Assembly: GCF_042678405.1 (NCBI RefSeq)
Contig: NZ_JBHTLI010000003.1
Coordinates: forward strand, 186,001 to 250,000
Direction: 5' to 3'
Origin: Salegentibacter_A chungangensis
GTDB lineage: Bacteria; Bacteroidota; Bacteroidia; Flavobacteriales; Flavobacteriaceae
DNA: 64,000 nucleotides
This document shows positions 18,494 to 27,131 of the stretch, in pieces (positions within the stretch are counted from its first letter, which is position 1; each line of letters opens with the position of its first letter). Under the pieces are notes generated by a model, which did not search any database, had not been told where the DNA came from, and saw only the letters and a list, made by a program, of their open reading frames with translations. Made by a program: the position numbers and the translations under genes.

Positions 18494-19258
18494 ATGAAAA
18501 ATAATTTAAGGCAAGAGGGAAAGTTCACGTACTTGGAAAAAGGAGAAGGAACTCCAATAGTTATTTTGCACGGCCTAATGGGAGGCCTCAGTAACTTTGA
18601 TGGTGTGGTAGATTTCTTTCCCCCAAAAGGTTACAAAGTGCTCATCCCCGAGCTGCCATTATATTCAATGTCTCTTTTGAAGACCAGTGTAGGCACTTTT
18701 GCCAAATACCTGAAAGAATTTATAGACTTTAAAGGTTACGACGACGTGATCCTTCTGGGGAATTCACTTGGAGGACATATCGCTTTGCTGGCTACAAAAT
18801 TATATCCTGAAATTGTAAAAGGTCTTGTTATTACAGGTAGTTCAGGACTTTATGAAAACGCGATGGGTGAAAGCTACCCTAGAAGGGGAGATTACGAATT
18901 CATCAAGAAAAAAGCCCAGAACGTATTCTATGACCCTGAGGTGGCTACCAAAGAGATCGTAGACGAAGTATACGAAACCGTGAGCGACAGGAACAAGCTT
19001 GTAAAAACCCTTGCCATCGCCAAAAGCGCCATAAGACATAATATGGCAAAGGATCTTCCAAAAATGAAAACCCCCACCTGTATCATCTGGGGTAAGAATG
19101 ATGATGTGACTCCGCCGGAAGTAGCTGAAGATTTCAAACGACTATTACCCGATGCCGATCTTTTCTGGATCGATAAATGCGGGCACGCCGCTATGATGGA
19201 GCATCCCGATCTTTTTAACGAGATCCTTTACGACTGGATGCAGAAACGCAACTTCTAA
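18494..19258 (+). CDS. Alpha/beta-fold hydrolase
   Basis: A 254-residue serine hydrolase of the alpha/beta superfamily with no signal peptide. The oxyanion-hole segment HGLMGG is at residues 26-31 and the nucleophile elbow GNSLGGH at 89-95 (Ser91). An acid is plausible in the WGKNDDVTPP segment, and the catalytic His is in CGHAAMMEHP near the C-terminus. The substrate is unknown; esterase or lipase-like activity is likely. engB starts 10 bp downstream. Confidence 0.9.
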   Translation: MKNNLRQEGKFTYLEKGEGTPIVILHGLMGGLSNFDGVVDFFPPKGYKVLIPELPLYSMSLLKTSVGTFAKYLKEFIDFKGYDDVILLGNSLGGHIALLATKLYPEIVKGLVITGSSGLYENAMGESYPRRGDYEFIKKKAQNVFYDPEVATKEIVDEVYETVSDRNKLVKTLAIAKSAIRHNMAKDLPKMKTPTCIIWGKNDDVTPPEVAEDFKRLLPDADLFWIDKCGHAAMMEHPDLFNEILYDWMQKRNF

Positions 19259-19268
19259 AGATCTTTAT

Positions 19269-19874
19269 ATGAAAATAAAGACCGCCGATTTTGTTATAAG
19301 CAACAGCAAGGTTGATAAATGCCCGGACAGCAAACTCCCGGAATACGCATTCATTGGAAGGAGCAATGTAGGTAAATCTTCTCTTATAAATATGCTCACC
19401 GGAAGAAAGACCCTGGCCAAGACTTCTGCAAAACCGGGAAAAACCCAGCTTATCAATCATTTTTTGATCAACAACAACTGGCATCTGGTAGACCTGCCGG
19501 GCTACGGCTATGCCAAGGTCTCCAAGTCTACCAAACGTACTTTTCAGAAATTCATCACAGCTTATTTCGAGAAACGAAAGCAGTTGATCTGCGCCTTTGT
19601 GCTTATAGACAGCAGGCACAAGCCTCAAAAGATAGATATGGAGTTTATGCAGTGGATGGGAGAACACGAGATCCCCTTCTGCATCATCTTCACCAAAGCC
19701 GACAAGCTAAAACCGAAAGCGCTGGAACAAAACATCAATAACTATCAGCAGGAGATGCTGGAGTACTGGGCTGAAATGCCGGAGTTCTTTATTAGTTCTG
19801 CCAATACCGGAATGGGACAGGAAGAGATCCTGGACTATATTGATAATATCAATGAGAGCCTAACCCCTGCCTGA
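19269..19874 (+). CDS. engB: Ribosome biogenesis GTP-binding protein EngB (YsxC/YihA)
   Basis: Essential TRAFAC GTPase acting in late 50S subunit assembly. G1 GRSNVGKSS is at residues 30-38, G2 lies in KPGKTQ, G3 is DLPGYG near residues 74-79, and the G4 segment TKADK and an SSANTG G5 segment follow. The length of 201 is standard. It is co-directional with the hydrolase. Its last 15 bp overlap the 3' end of the convergent gene on the minus strand, so no terminator fits between them. Confidence 0.97.
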   Translation: MKIKTADFVISNSKVDKCPDSKLPEYAFIGRSNVGKSSLINMLTGRKTLAKTSAKPGKTQLINHFLINNNWHLVDLPGYGYAKVSKSTKRTFQKFITAYFEKRKQLICAFVLIDSRHKPQKIDMEFMQWMGEHEIPFCIIFTKADKLKPKALEQNINNYQQEMLEYWAEMPEFFISSANTGMGQEEILDYIDNINESLTPA

Positions 19875-20234
19875 AGCTCTTCGCACTTCAATTAACCTTA
19901 TCAGATCCTTTGGCCTTTTTATTTCTTCCAATTCTTCTGCAGAAATAAAAACCTCCAAGCCATTCTGATCTTCGGAAAGGATTATGGGATATTCAAATTT
20001 ATACCCGAATTTGGAAGCATAGCTTTTCTCAAATTCATCTTTATGAAAAAATTCCATTTTAATGGCTGAAGAATTCCGGAATTGTTTCCATTCTTTTCTT
20101 TCTCCAAAATTCCCATAAGTGATCTCGCAAAGCCTGCAGGGGTAATTTCCCGGGCTGAATATCTTATGAAGAGCGTCCAGGTAAGTATTTCGCTTACCTG
20201 AGCGCGCATTATATATGAAGAGAAGCTTCTCCAA
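19860..20234 (-). CDS. Conserved protein of unknown function with CxxC motif
   Basis: A 124-residue soluble protein beginning MEKLLFIYNARSGK, with a CRLC motif near residue 35 followed by ITYG. The beta-strand start plus CxxC recalls a thioredoxin-like or metal-binding fold, but I cannot name the family and no function is claimed. It follows gldC with no spacing and overlaps engB convergently by 15 bp. Frame choice is supported by tight coupling with gldC; an alternative frame across the same stretch (19982-20254) has no such support. Confidence 0.65.
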   Translation of the reverse strand: MEKLLFIYNARSGKRNTYLDALHKIFSPGNYPCRLCEITYGNFGERKEWKQFRNSSAIKMEFFHKDEFEKSYASKFGYKFEYPIILSEDQNGLEVFISAEELEEIKRPKDLIRLIEVRRASGRG

Positions 20235-20573
20235 TTATTTTTTTGTGATCTCAAGTTTCTCCGCGAAGTAATCGCAAAAATCCTTCATCGTAGCGGTCAT
20301 CTTTTCGTCCTGGGTAGCACGGTAAAAAGTATCACTCATAGAAACCAGGGTCTGATGAAAGAATTTCTTCATCTCATCTACCGGCATATCTTTGGTCCAC
20401 AGGTCAATTCTTAAGGTTTCCTGGGCCTTGCTATCCCAAACCGAAAGCATTAAGGCTTTTGCATCTTCCTTATAAATATTTCCGTCTTCAGCACTCCAGT
20501 TAATTTCTTCAGGAACCCTGTTCTCATCGGTTACCACCTCTATATTTATCTCAGATTTCTTGTATTCAGACAT
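20235..20573 (-). CDS. gldC: Gliding motility protein GldC
   Basis: A 112-residue soluble protein with the GldC pattern: MSEYKKSEI start, acidic middle, C-terminal DFCDYFAEKLEI. In Flavobacterium johnsoniae GldC is not essential for gliding but improves it and is made with GldB. Here it also overlaps gldB, by one base. Presence does not prove that this strain glides, as non-gliding relatives keep the pair. Confidence 0.92.
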   Translation of the reverse strand: MSEYKKSEINIEVVTDENRVPEEINWSAEDGNIYKEDAKALMLSVWDSKAQETLRIDLWTKDMPVDEMKKFFHQTLVSMSDTFYRATQDEKMTATMKDFCDYFAEKLEITKK

Positions 20574-21532
20574 TATTTTTTGGGTTTATAATTAGCGTTA
20601 TTAAAGATCGTCTCAGCATCGGTTTCCAGCATTTTCTTGATGGAAACATCATTTTTCTTCATATAGGCAGAAACCATTTTCCAGCCTACATACTGCCCCA
20701 CCCTGTCCGGAGACTCACTGTCCAACACAAGGTAAAATTTCGAAAAAGGCGCAGGATATAGAAAACGTGAATAAAGCTCAGAATCGGTATCAAAGATCAT
20801 TTCATTTTCCACAAAATACCTCCACATTTGCTCTTCATTGGCTTGCGCCCATTCCAGTTCTTCCCGGGTATAGCCCATTTTCTCTGCATCAGATTTAAAA
20901 GGCAGCCATAATTCCTTAAGATAAAGCAGTTTTCCATAATAGACCATATGAGACAAAAAGGTACGGCCTTCAGCCTTTGGGACATATCTTTCAGCATACT
21001 CCCCGGCTACATCCACCACAATATGTTCTTTCCTGAAGTTCTTTTTCAGAAATTCCTGGATCCCGATATAGAACTTATGATCTTCTCCTAAATAAGTATC
21101 AAGTGCAATAAACAAATAACCGTTACTTAAAAGGGCCTTATTCTTATAGTCTACTTCTGAAGTAATCGTAATAACCTTTGGCGCTTCAAATTCAGGAAAG
21201 TAATATTTGATGTGCTGAAACAACTGATGAAGATCATCGGTCTCCTCAGAAAAATCAGGGAAGGTCTTAGCTACTTCTGTATTAATTTCCTGCTGAATGG
21301 TGTCATTCAGTTTTTGAATCCACACACTATCGGGATATTGCCTCGGAAACAAAAAGGGGTATTCCTGCTGTAAGCCCGGCAGTGATTCGGGAGTCGCCTT
21401 GGCAAATTTCCTGTCGAACCTCACCACATCAAAATCCACCTTCACCTTTTCGATCTCTTTCTCGGTCTTGGACCCGCTTTCGCAGGAAATAATGGTAAAA
21501 ACCATCAGAAAAAGAAAAACTATTCTGCTCAT
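20573..21532 (-). CDS. gldB: Gliding motility lipoprotein GldB
   Basis: A 319-residue lipoprotein with a short signal peptide and lipobox ending IISC (Cys17). It has the conserved FDVVRFDRKFA segment after a charged linker and the WKMVSAYMKKNDVS segment near the end. In F. johnsoniae GldB is required for gliding; its molecular role is unclear. It leads the gldB-gldC operon from a promoter that faces nadE back to back. Confidence 0.93.
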   Translation of the reverse strand: MSRIVFLFLMVFTIISCESGSKTEKEIEKVKVDFDVVRFDRKFAKATPESLPGLQQEYPFLFPRQYPDSVWIQKLNDTIQQEINTEVAKTFPDFSEETDDLHQLFQHIKYYFPEFEAPKVITITSEVDYKNKALLSNGYLFIALDTYLGEDHKFYIGIQEFLKKNFRKEHIVVDVAGEYAERYVPKAEGRTFLSHMVYYGKLLYLKELWLPFKSDAEKMGYTREELEWAQANEEQMWRYFVENEMIFDTDSELYSRFLYPAPFSKFYLVLDSESPDRVGQYVGWKMVSAYMKKNDVSIKKMLETDAETIFNNANYKPKK

Positions 21533-21590
21533 ATCCTGTTTCTTATGATGCCTTTAACGCCTGCTACTTTTATTAATTATGTTTAAGTAG

Positions 21591-21598
21591 TAGTTTTG
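21591..21598 (+). promoter_or_regulatory. Promoter -7 box of nadE
   Basis: TAGTTTTG matches TAnnTTTG exactly, 40 bp upstream of the nadE ATG. No good -33 element is seen. It lies 4 bp from the opposing gldB -7 box. Confidence 0.55.
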
Positions 21599-21602
21599 CG
21601 TG

Positions 21603-21634
21603 CAAAGGTATTATTTACAAATTTAATCCCACAA
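21603..21634 (-). promoter_or_regulatory. Promoter of gldB-gldC
   Basis: On the minus strand a TTG (plus 21632-21634) is followed 21 bp later by TACCTTTG (plus 21603-21610), a full match to the -7 consensus. The gldB ATG lies about 70 bp downstream. Confidence 0.65.
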
Positions 21635-21638
21635 GATA

Positions 21639-22430
21639 ATGCAGACAGAAAAAGTGGTAGACCACATTGTAAGCTGGCTTAAAGATTACGCCACAAAAGC
21701 AAATATGAACGGCTTTGTAATTGGTATAAGCGGCGGTATAGATTCAGCCGTTACTTCCACCCTTTGTGCCAAGACCGGTCTGCGCACTTTATGTCTGTCG
21801 ATGCCTATTCACCAGGAAAGAGGCCAGGTAACAAGAGGTGAAAAACATATTGAAGCCCTTAAGCATAATTTTGCCAATGTCTCTGACCTTGAAGTAGACC
21901 TCACCCCGGTGTTTGAGAATTTCAAATCGTCGATGCCTGTCACCCAAGCCAGCGACTCCTTAGATCTTACCTTGGCGAATTCCAGGGCCCGGCTTCGAAT
22001 GACGACCCTGTATTATTTTGCCGGCTTGCATAAATATCTTGTTGCAGGCACCGGAAATAAAGTGGAAGATTTTGGCGTAGGATTTTACACCAAATACGGA
22101 GATGGCGGTGTAGACCTTAGCCCCATAGCCGACCTTATGAAAAGCGAGGTTTATGAAATCGGAAAATATCTTAATATCTCAGAAGATATCCAAAGCGCTC
22201 CTCCTACCGACGGGCTTTTTGGTGACAGCCGAAGTGATGAAGACCAGCTGGGCGCTAGTTACGATGAGCTGGAATGGGCTATGCATATGGATGAATCGGG
22301 CAAGACCCTTGCAAATTTCTCAGGAAGGGAAGCCGAAGTTTTCGGTATCTACAAGCGCTTAAATACTGCCAATCAACACAAAATGCATCCAATTCCTGTT
22401 TGTGATATCCCCTTTCATCTTAAGAAATAA
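21639..22430 (+). CDS. nadE: NH3-dependent NAD+ synthetase NadE
   Basis: Amidates deamido-NAD to NAD, the last step of NAD synthesis. The ATP-pyrophosphatase P-loop SGGIDS is at residues 31-36, and the substrate-binding segment GTGNKVEDFGVGFYTKYGD is in the middle. At 263 residues there is no N-terminal glutaminase domain, so ammonia or a separate amidotransferase must supply nitrogen. Confidence 0.96.
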   Translation: MQTEKVVDHIVSWLKDYATKANMNGFVIGISGGIDSAVTSTLCAKTGLRTLCLSMPIHQERGQVTRGEKHIEALKHNFANVSDLEVDLTPVFENFKSSMPVTQASDSLDLTLANSRARLRMTTLYYFAGLHKYLVAGTGNKVEDFGVGFYTKYGDGGVDLSPIADLMKSEVYEIGKYLNISEDIQSAPPTDGLFGDSRSDEDQLGASYDELEWAMHMDESGKTLANFSGREAEVFGIYKRLNTANQHKMHPIPVCDIPFHLKK

Positions 22431-22544
22431 CCATTTTATCGAAAAAACCGCAATTATCTGATATATAACTGGTTTATCTGTTATTTTTAAGTAAGTAGTA
22501 CGTATCACCCTGCCAGATACGGAATTGTACACCAACCACTTATT

Positions 22545-23177
22545 ATGTATTCAGTTTTAATTGCAGATCATCATCCAATTATCAGCAAGGGTATCGGGTC
22601 GGTTCTCCGAAACAACCCTGCGCTTGAAATTTCTGGCAGCGTTACTAATGGTGACGACCTATATACACGGCTCAACGAGAAGGAACCGGATGTACTTATT
22701 ATGGAACTGGACCTTCCTCAGCTAAACGGGATCAATGCTCTAAGAAAGATCAAGCAGGAGCATCCTGGCACCAAAATCCTTATTTATAGCTGTCATCCTG
22801 AAGAAATGTATGCGCTTAGTGCCATCAAGGCCGGAGCAGCAGGATACATCTCCAAGACCGCGTTACCTGACCAGTTGGAATCTGCTATTTACCAGGTAGC
22901 AAGAGGCGGAATTTACCTGAATAAAAACATCACCCAAAAGCTGAATTCCGGAATATCTCAGGGCAGGAACCTGGTAGCTAAATTCAAAAAACTATCTACT
23001 CGGGAAACGGAAGTACTCAACCTGCTCGCTTCGGGTAAAAGGAACAAAGATATTGCTGAAGCCTTATCTATAAACGAAAAAACCGTGAGCACATACAAAA
23101 CAAGGCTTCTGAAAAAGCTGAATGTAGATAATGTGGCAGACCTTATCACGCAGGCAAGATTACTCCAATTAAAATAG
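22545..23177 (+). CDS. LuxR/NarL-type regulator with degenerate receiver domain
   Basis: A 210-residue protein with an N-terminal receiver (REC) domain (1-120) and a C-terminal LuxR-type helix-turn-helix (about 145-210, with STRETEVLNLLASG and the NEKTVSTYKTRLLKKL recognition region). The receiver is atypical. The acidic pair reads Asp8-His9 instead of Asp-Asp, and the phospho-acceptor position in LIMELDLP is Glu54, not Asp; the Lys of GYISK is kept. This suggests phosphorylation-independent or constitutively active-like behaviour, an inference. No sensor kinase is nearby. It lies between nadE and convergent dnaG. Confidence 0.9.
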   Translation: MYSVLIADHHPIISKGIGSVLRNNPALEISGSVTNGDDLYTRLNEKEPDVLIMELDLPQLNGINALRKIKQEHPGTKILIYSCHPEEMYALSAIKAGAAGYISKTALPDQLESAIYQVARGGIYLNKNITQKLNSGISQGRNLVAKFKKLSTRETEVLNLLASGKRNKDIAEALSINEKTVSTYKTRLLKKLNVDNVADLITQARLLQLK

Positions 23178-23180
23178 GAC

Positions 23181-25139
23181 TTACATTACCCGGTTAAGCT
23201 TATTAGATAAGACTTTGTTTAGTGTGAGATAATCCATCACATCCTGAAGGGTTGAAGAATTATCCTCTTCCGGGGTATCCTTCACATTCTTTTTCAACTC
23301 CTCGATCTTCTGGGAAACCAGAAACCTTCGCATCATCAGGATGGTTTCGCTAACCAGTCTCGAGATGGAATCCCTTTTATCTTTTACAAAAATATCCATT
23401 CTGTCCCAGTCGTGAAGCACATACTGCTCTTCTTCCATTAAGATATCGGTCACCTCGGAAGAAAGCTGAGGGTCCAGATCGTTGATAAAATTTTTAACCT
23501 CAAACTCCTCATCACTATTAAGGCGGGTAATAAGATGATTGTAAATATCCTGAAAAGACTTGTTGGCAAACGCCACCTCATCTTCCTGAAGGTCAAGGAA
23601 TATCTTTTCAAATACCTTGGCCTCCTGCTTTTCAGGCTCCAGCACAAGTTCTCCGTGTTCATTTTCCTTTAATACCAGGTCTTCAAATTCCTCATCCCTT
23701 TTCCCGTATAAAAGCAGAATCCTGATAATGGCCTTTTCAAACTTGTAGATCTCGTCCACCTTTTGCTTAGGCTTCACCTCCTCATCCTTAACAACTTTAA
23801 AGGATTCTTTTGGCGATTTTTGAGGGGAAGATTTACCGGCTTTGGCGTTTAGTTGTGCCAGTGTTGAGTACAGAACGTTTTCGGAAATATCCATTATCCG
23901 TGAACATTCGCCCAGATAGATCTCCTGCTGAATATTGTCCGGGATCTTAGAGATACTGGTCACCATATCCCTTATGAGTCCGGCCTTTTTCACCGGGTCG
24001 CTCTTGGCCTCCTCCATCAATAGCGAAGCCTTATAACGAATGAAGTCCATAGAGTTTTCCTCCAGGAATTCTTTCAGCTCTTCATCTGAATGGTTTTTGG
24101 CAAAACTATCAGGGTCTTCTCCTTCAGGGAAAGTACATACCTTCACATTCATTCCCTGCTCCAGAATAAGATCGATCCCTCTAAGGGATGCCCTTTGCCC
24201 GGCAGCATCTCCGTCAAAAAGCACGGTGATGTTCTTGGTAAGCCTGTTGATAAGCCTTATCTGTTCCGGAGTAAGCGCAGTTCCGGAAGAGGAAACCACA
24301 TTTTCTATTCCGCTTTGATGAAACTGAATAACATCAGTATAGCCTTCAACCAAGTAACAATTATCTTCTTTGGCAATTGCCTGCTTGGCATCATAGATCC
24401 CGTAAAGCACCTTGCTCTTGTGATAGATCTCGCTCTCCGGGGAGTTCAGGTATTTAGCCGTCTTTTTATTATTGGTAAGGATCCTGCCTCCAAAACCAAG
24501 CACTCTACCTGACATAGACTTAATAGGGAACATTACCCTGCCCTTAAATCGATCGAACTGCTTTTCTCCCTTTACGATACTAAGCCCCGTTTTTTCCAGG
24601 TACTCAAGTTTGTATCCTTCAGCAAGAGCTTCTTTGGTAAAGCCATCCCATTCATCGAGACAATATCCAAGATCAAATTTCTCAATGATTTCGTTCCTGA
24701 ACCCACGCTCCTTAAAATAACTAAGCCCGATAGCTTTTCCGGGATCGGTCTTGTGCATTACTTTCTGGAAATACTTGCTGGCGAATTCTGATACCAGATA
24801 CATACTCTCCCGCTCATTCGCCTGCTGCTTCTGCTCGTCTGACTGCTGGGTCTCTTCGATCTCTATCCCGTACTTTTTCGCGAGATACCTAATAGCTTCG
24901 GGATAATTGAAGTGTTCGTGTTCCATCAGGAAGGCTACCACATTTCCTCCTTTTCCGCTACTGAAATCCTTCCAGATCTGCTTAACGGGAGACACCATAA
25001 AGCTCGGGGTGCGTTCATCGCTAAAGGGGCTTAGTCCCTTCAGGTTAGAACCCGATTTCTTAAGATTCACGAAATCGCCTATAACCTCTTCTACGCGGGC
25101 TGTTTCAAATACATTATCTATGGTAGATTTTGAGATCAA
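23181..25139 (-). CDS. dnaG: DNA primase DnaG lacking zinc-binding cysteines
   Basis: Synthesises RNA primers at the replication fork. An N-terminal CHC2-type domain (1-95), the primase core with TOPRIM (VEGYTDV near residue 265, LFDGDAAGQR near 310) and a C-terminal helicase-interacting part are all present over 652 residues. The four zinc ligands of E. coli DnaG are replaced by Ser37, Ser40, Asp58 and Ser61, although the surrounding fold motif (ERTPSFMVSP, GKGGN) is intact. The start is TTG, supported by the MISKSTIDNVFETARVEEVI beginning typical of relatives. Confidence 0.96.
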   Translation of the reverse strand: MISKSTIDNVFETARVEEVIGDFVNLKKSGSNLKGLSPFSDERTPSFMVSPVKQIWKDFSSGKGGNVVAFLMEHEHFNYPEAIRYLAKKYGIEIEETQQSDEQKQQANERESMYLVSEFASKYFQKVMHKTDPGKAIGLSYFKERGFRNEIIEKFDLGYCLDEWDGFTKEALAEGYKLEYLEKTGLSIVKGEKQFDRFKGRVMFPIKSMSGRVLGFGGRILTNNKKTAKYLNSPESEIYHKSKVLYGIYDAKQAIAKEDNCYLVEGYTDVIQFHQSGIENVVSSSGTALTPEQIRLINRLTKNITVLFDGDAAGQRASLRGIDLILEQGMNVKVCTFPEGEDPDSFAKNHSDEELKEFLEENSMDFIRYKASLLMEEAKSDPVKKAGLIRDMVTSISKIPDNIQQEIYLGECSRIMDISENVLYSTLAQLNAKAGKSSPQKSPKESFKVVKDEEVKPKQKVDEIYKFEKAIIRILLLYGKRDEEFEDLVLKENEHGELVLEPEKQEAKVFEKIFLDLQEDEVAFANKSFQDIYNHLITRLNSDEEFEVKNFINDLDPQLSSEVTDILMEEEQYVLHDWDRMDIFVKDKRDSISRLVSETILMMRRFLVSQKIEELKKNVKDTPEEDNSSTLQDVMDYLTLNKVLSNKLNRVM

Positions 25140-25204
25140 TGAGCTAGTATTTTTTCAGATTTGAAGTGTGTAAAAATAAGAAATTATTTCCCGGCTCAAA
25201 TTAA

Positions 25205-25230
25205 GAAAAAAGGCTTCAAATTGAAGCCTT
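25205..25230 (-). terminator. Terminator of the sigma factor/beta-barrel operon
   Basis: Two perfectly complementary 10-nt arms (25210-25219 and 25221-25230) are followed on the minus strand by a T-run. It lies 37 bp past the stop of the beta-barrel gene. Confidence 0.85.
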
Positions 25231-25266
25231 GATGAAAACAAAATGAAGTAAATAACGCAATAAGCT

Positions 25267-26295
25267 TTAATCTACATCAAACCTCAGTCCCAGGGAGATG
25301 TTATGGAGCTCTACAGGGTTATCCTGAAAAACCGGATTCAGGTCATATTTCGCATAGAGGGTTGCTCCGCCCCAGCCCAGGTAACCGCTAAGACCGTAAA
25401 CAAAATCACTGGTATTATAGTCGCCTTTAAGTTTTTCCTTCACCTTTTCCCCGTCTTCCCTGTATTTAAGCTTCTGGCGTTCTCCAATATTGAACCCGGC
25501 ATATCCTCCCAGACCTATCTTGAATTTCCCCGAAGTGGAATACCTGATACTCGTCTCCGATTCATTTTTCACAGATGGACCTAATTCAAAATGCACAGGA
25601 AATATCAGGTTATCGGTTCTGAATTTAGATTTTTTAAGATCGAGAGGGAATTCTTCCAGAAATGTCTGATCCCCGTCCTCTACAAAATACCTGTTATTGG
25701 TTGGTTTCAGCCCGTTAAACTGAAAAGAAAAACCATACTTGACCCGTAACCAGTTGGAGTTCTCAAACACTCTTGTCTTCCAGGCCCAGCCTATCTCAAA
25801 GAAACGGCTTCCCCCAATCTTAAAATCTGAATCATTAAGGGACTGGCCTTCCGCTAGCGCATTGTTGAAACCTGCGGCGAGCACAATATCGCTGTAGGTT
25901 CGCCTGTCATATTTCTCCTCTTCTTTTTCAATATGTACATCCAGAACCTTCCCTTTACCTCCAAGAGCTTTATAATTGTTCCTTTCCCTGTTTCTTCTCT
26001 CCAGCTCCAGTTCATTCTCGAGGATGGCGATCCTGTTATTGATATTTAAGGCGTGCTTTTCTGCCACTTCCTCCCGCATCTTGTCTGCTTCATAAGGAGA
26101 GAGCTGATCGTTCTCCAGCTTCCGGTTGATTTCCTCCAAAGCCACTTTAAGCTCTTCCCGCTCATCTTTAACGATCTTCTCTTTCTGCTTTTCATAGTAA
26201 TCTTCCTTAGAAACTTTCAAACTATCCTGTGCCTGCGCCAGGTCGGCACTAAAACTCAATAAGACTAAACTGATGTAAAAAATAATTGCTTTCAT
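25267..26295 (-). CDS. Outer-membrane beta-barrel protein with periplasmic coiled coil
   Basis: A 342-residue exported protein. Residues 1-22 are a signal peptide ending AQAQ. About residues 25-125 form a Lys/Glu-rich coiled coil. The rest alternates aromatic and polar residues and ends with RFDVD, a pattern of small barrel porins. Function unknown. It is the third gene after an ECF sigma factor and a putative anti-sigma factor, with an 83-bp gap, and is followed by a strong terminator, so it may be a target or a sensor of that system. Confidence 0.7.
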   Translation of the reverse strand: MKAIIFYISLVLLSFSADLAQAQDSLKVSKEDYYEKQKEKIVKDEREELKVALEEINRKLENDQLSPYEADKMREEVAEKHALNINNRIAILENELELERRNRERNNYKALGGKGKVLDVHIEKEEEKYDRRTYSDIVLAAGFNNALAEGQSLNDSDFKIGGSRFFEIGWAWKTRVFENSNWLRVKYGFSFQFNGLKPTNNRYFVEDGDQTFLEEFPLDLKKSKFRTDNLIFPVHFELGPSVKNESETSIRYSTSGKFKIGLGGYAGFNIGERQKLKYREDGEKVKEKLKGDYNTSDFVYGLSGYLGWGGATLYAKYDLNPVFQDNPVELHNISLGLRFDVD

Positions 26296-26378
26296 AATGA
26301 TGATTTGTTCCGGTTATGCTCCCGGAGTTTGATTGATAAATGACCCCATCGCAAATGATGGATTAAAAATTCTTATGA

Positions 26379-27131
26379 TTAATCGTTTCGCTGAACAATG
26401 CTTGTTTTTGCTTTAAGATAACCTTCTTTAAGAAGCTGGAAAACCTTGGTTTTGGTAGATTCTTCACCAGCAGCTTCAACTTCAGAAAGCAATGCTTCGG
26501 CAGTAATTCTTTCTCCGGAAGACAAATTCTCAGGTTCTATCCTTTCTGAGGCCAAAGCAAGTAACGCATCTACCTCGGCATCGGTAACCTTCACTGTTTT
26601 TTCTTCTGAAGCATCTGCTATAACTTCTGAAGTATTTTCTGAAGCAGTTGCTTCCTCCTGAACTTCTTCCGGAGGACTCATTGCTATACTTTCCAAAACT
26701 ACAGGCGAGCTTTTTCCCGTCTTTTTAACCGGCCGAGTTTCAGGTTCTTTCGCTTTAGTTTCGGCAAAGCTTTCTTCAGAAATCCGCGTTTCTTCAAACT
26801 TCCCTGCTGAACCGGCGCCAGCTTCTTCAGAGGCCAGTTCTTCTGCAGGCTGAAATTGTGCTTTTTCAGCAGGCTTCTCAAACTTCTCTTCTGCAGCCGG
26901 CTGATCAGCCACTTCGGGAGATGAAACTTCAGCTTGTCTAAAAACAAAAGTCCCAATAACCAGAAGAACCGTGACGGCCGCGGCCAGCCCGGCCCACCAG
27001 CGCCCATTAAAGGACTTACTTTCAGCCTTATCGAGTTCTGAGCTCAGCTTATCCCAGCTTCCGGCAGAAGGCTCAAGACGCCTTTTATCCAGCTGCTCTT
27101 TTATCTGTTCTTCAAATCTAATTGGTGCCAT
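26379..27131 (-). CDS. Putative anti-sigma factor, single-pass membrane protein
   Basis: A 250-residue protein with a short soluble N-terminus (1-43, RFEEQIKEQLDKRRLEP), one transmembrane helix (about 46-65) and a long Ala/Glu/Pro-rich periplasmic region. The topology and the 14-bp overlap with an upstream ECF sigma gene fit an anti-sigma factor, but no recognised zinc-finger anti-sigma motif (HxxxCxxC) is visible. The assignment is therefore from context. Confidence 0.6.
   Translation of the reverse strand: MAPIRFEEQIKEQLDKRRLEPSAGSWDKLSSELDKAESKSFNGRWWAGLAAAVTVLLVIGTFVFRQAEVSSPEVADQPAAEEKFEKPAEKAQFQPAEELASEEAGAGSAGKFEETRISEESFAETKAKEPETRPVKKTGKSSPVVLESIAMSPPEEVQEEATASENTSEVIADASEEKTVKVTDAEVDALLALASERIEPENLSSGERITAEALLSEVEAAGEESTKTKVFQLLKEGYLKAKTSIVQRND

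Noticed and set aside
26699..27007. A 102-codon frame inside the putative anti-sigma gene
   Set aside because: It is the shifted frame of a low-complexity Lys/Glu/Ala-rich region and is not coupled to the sigma gene.
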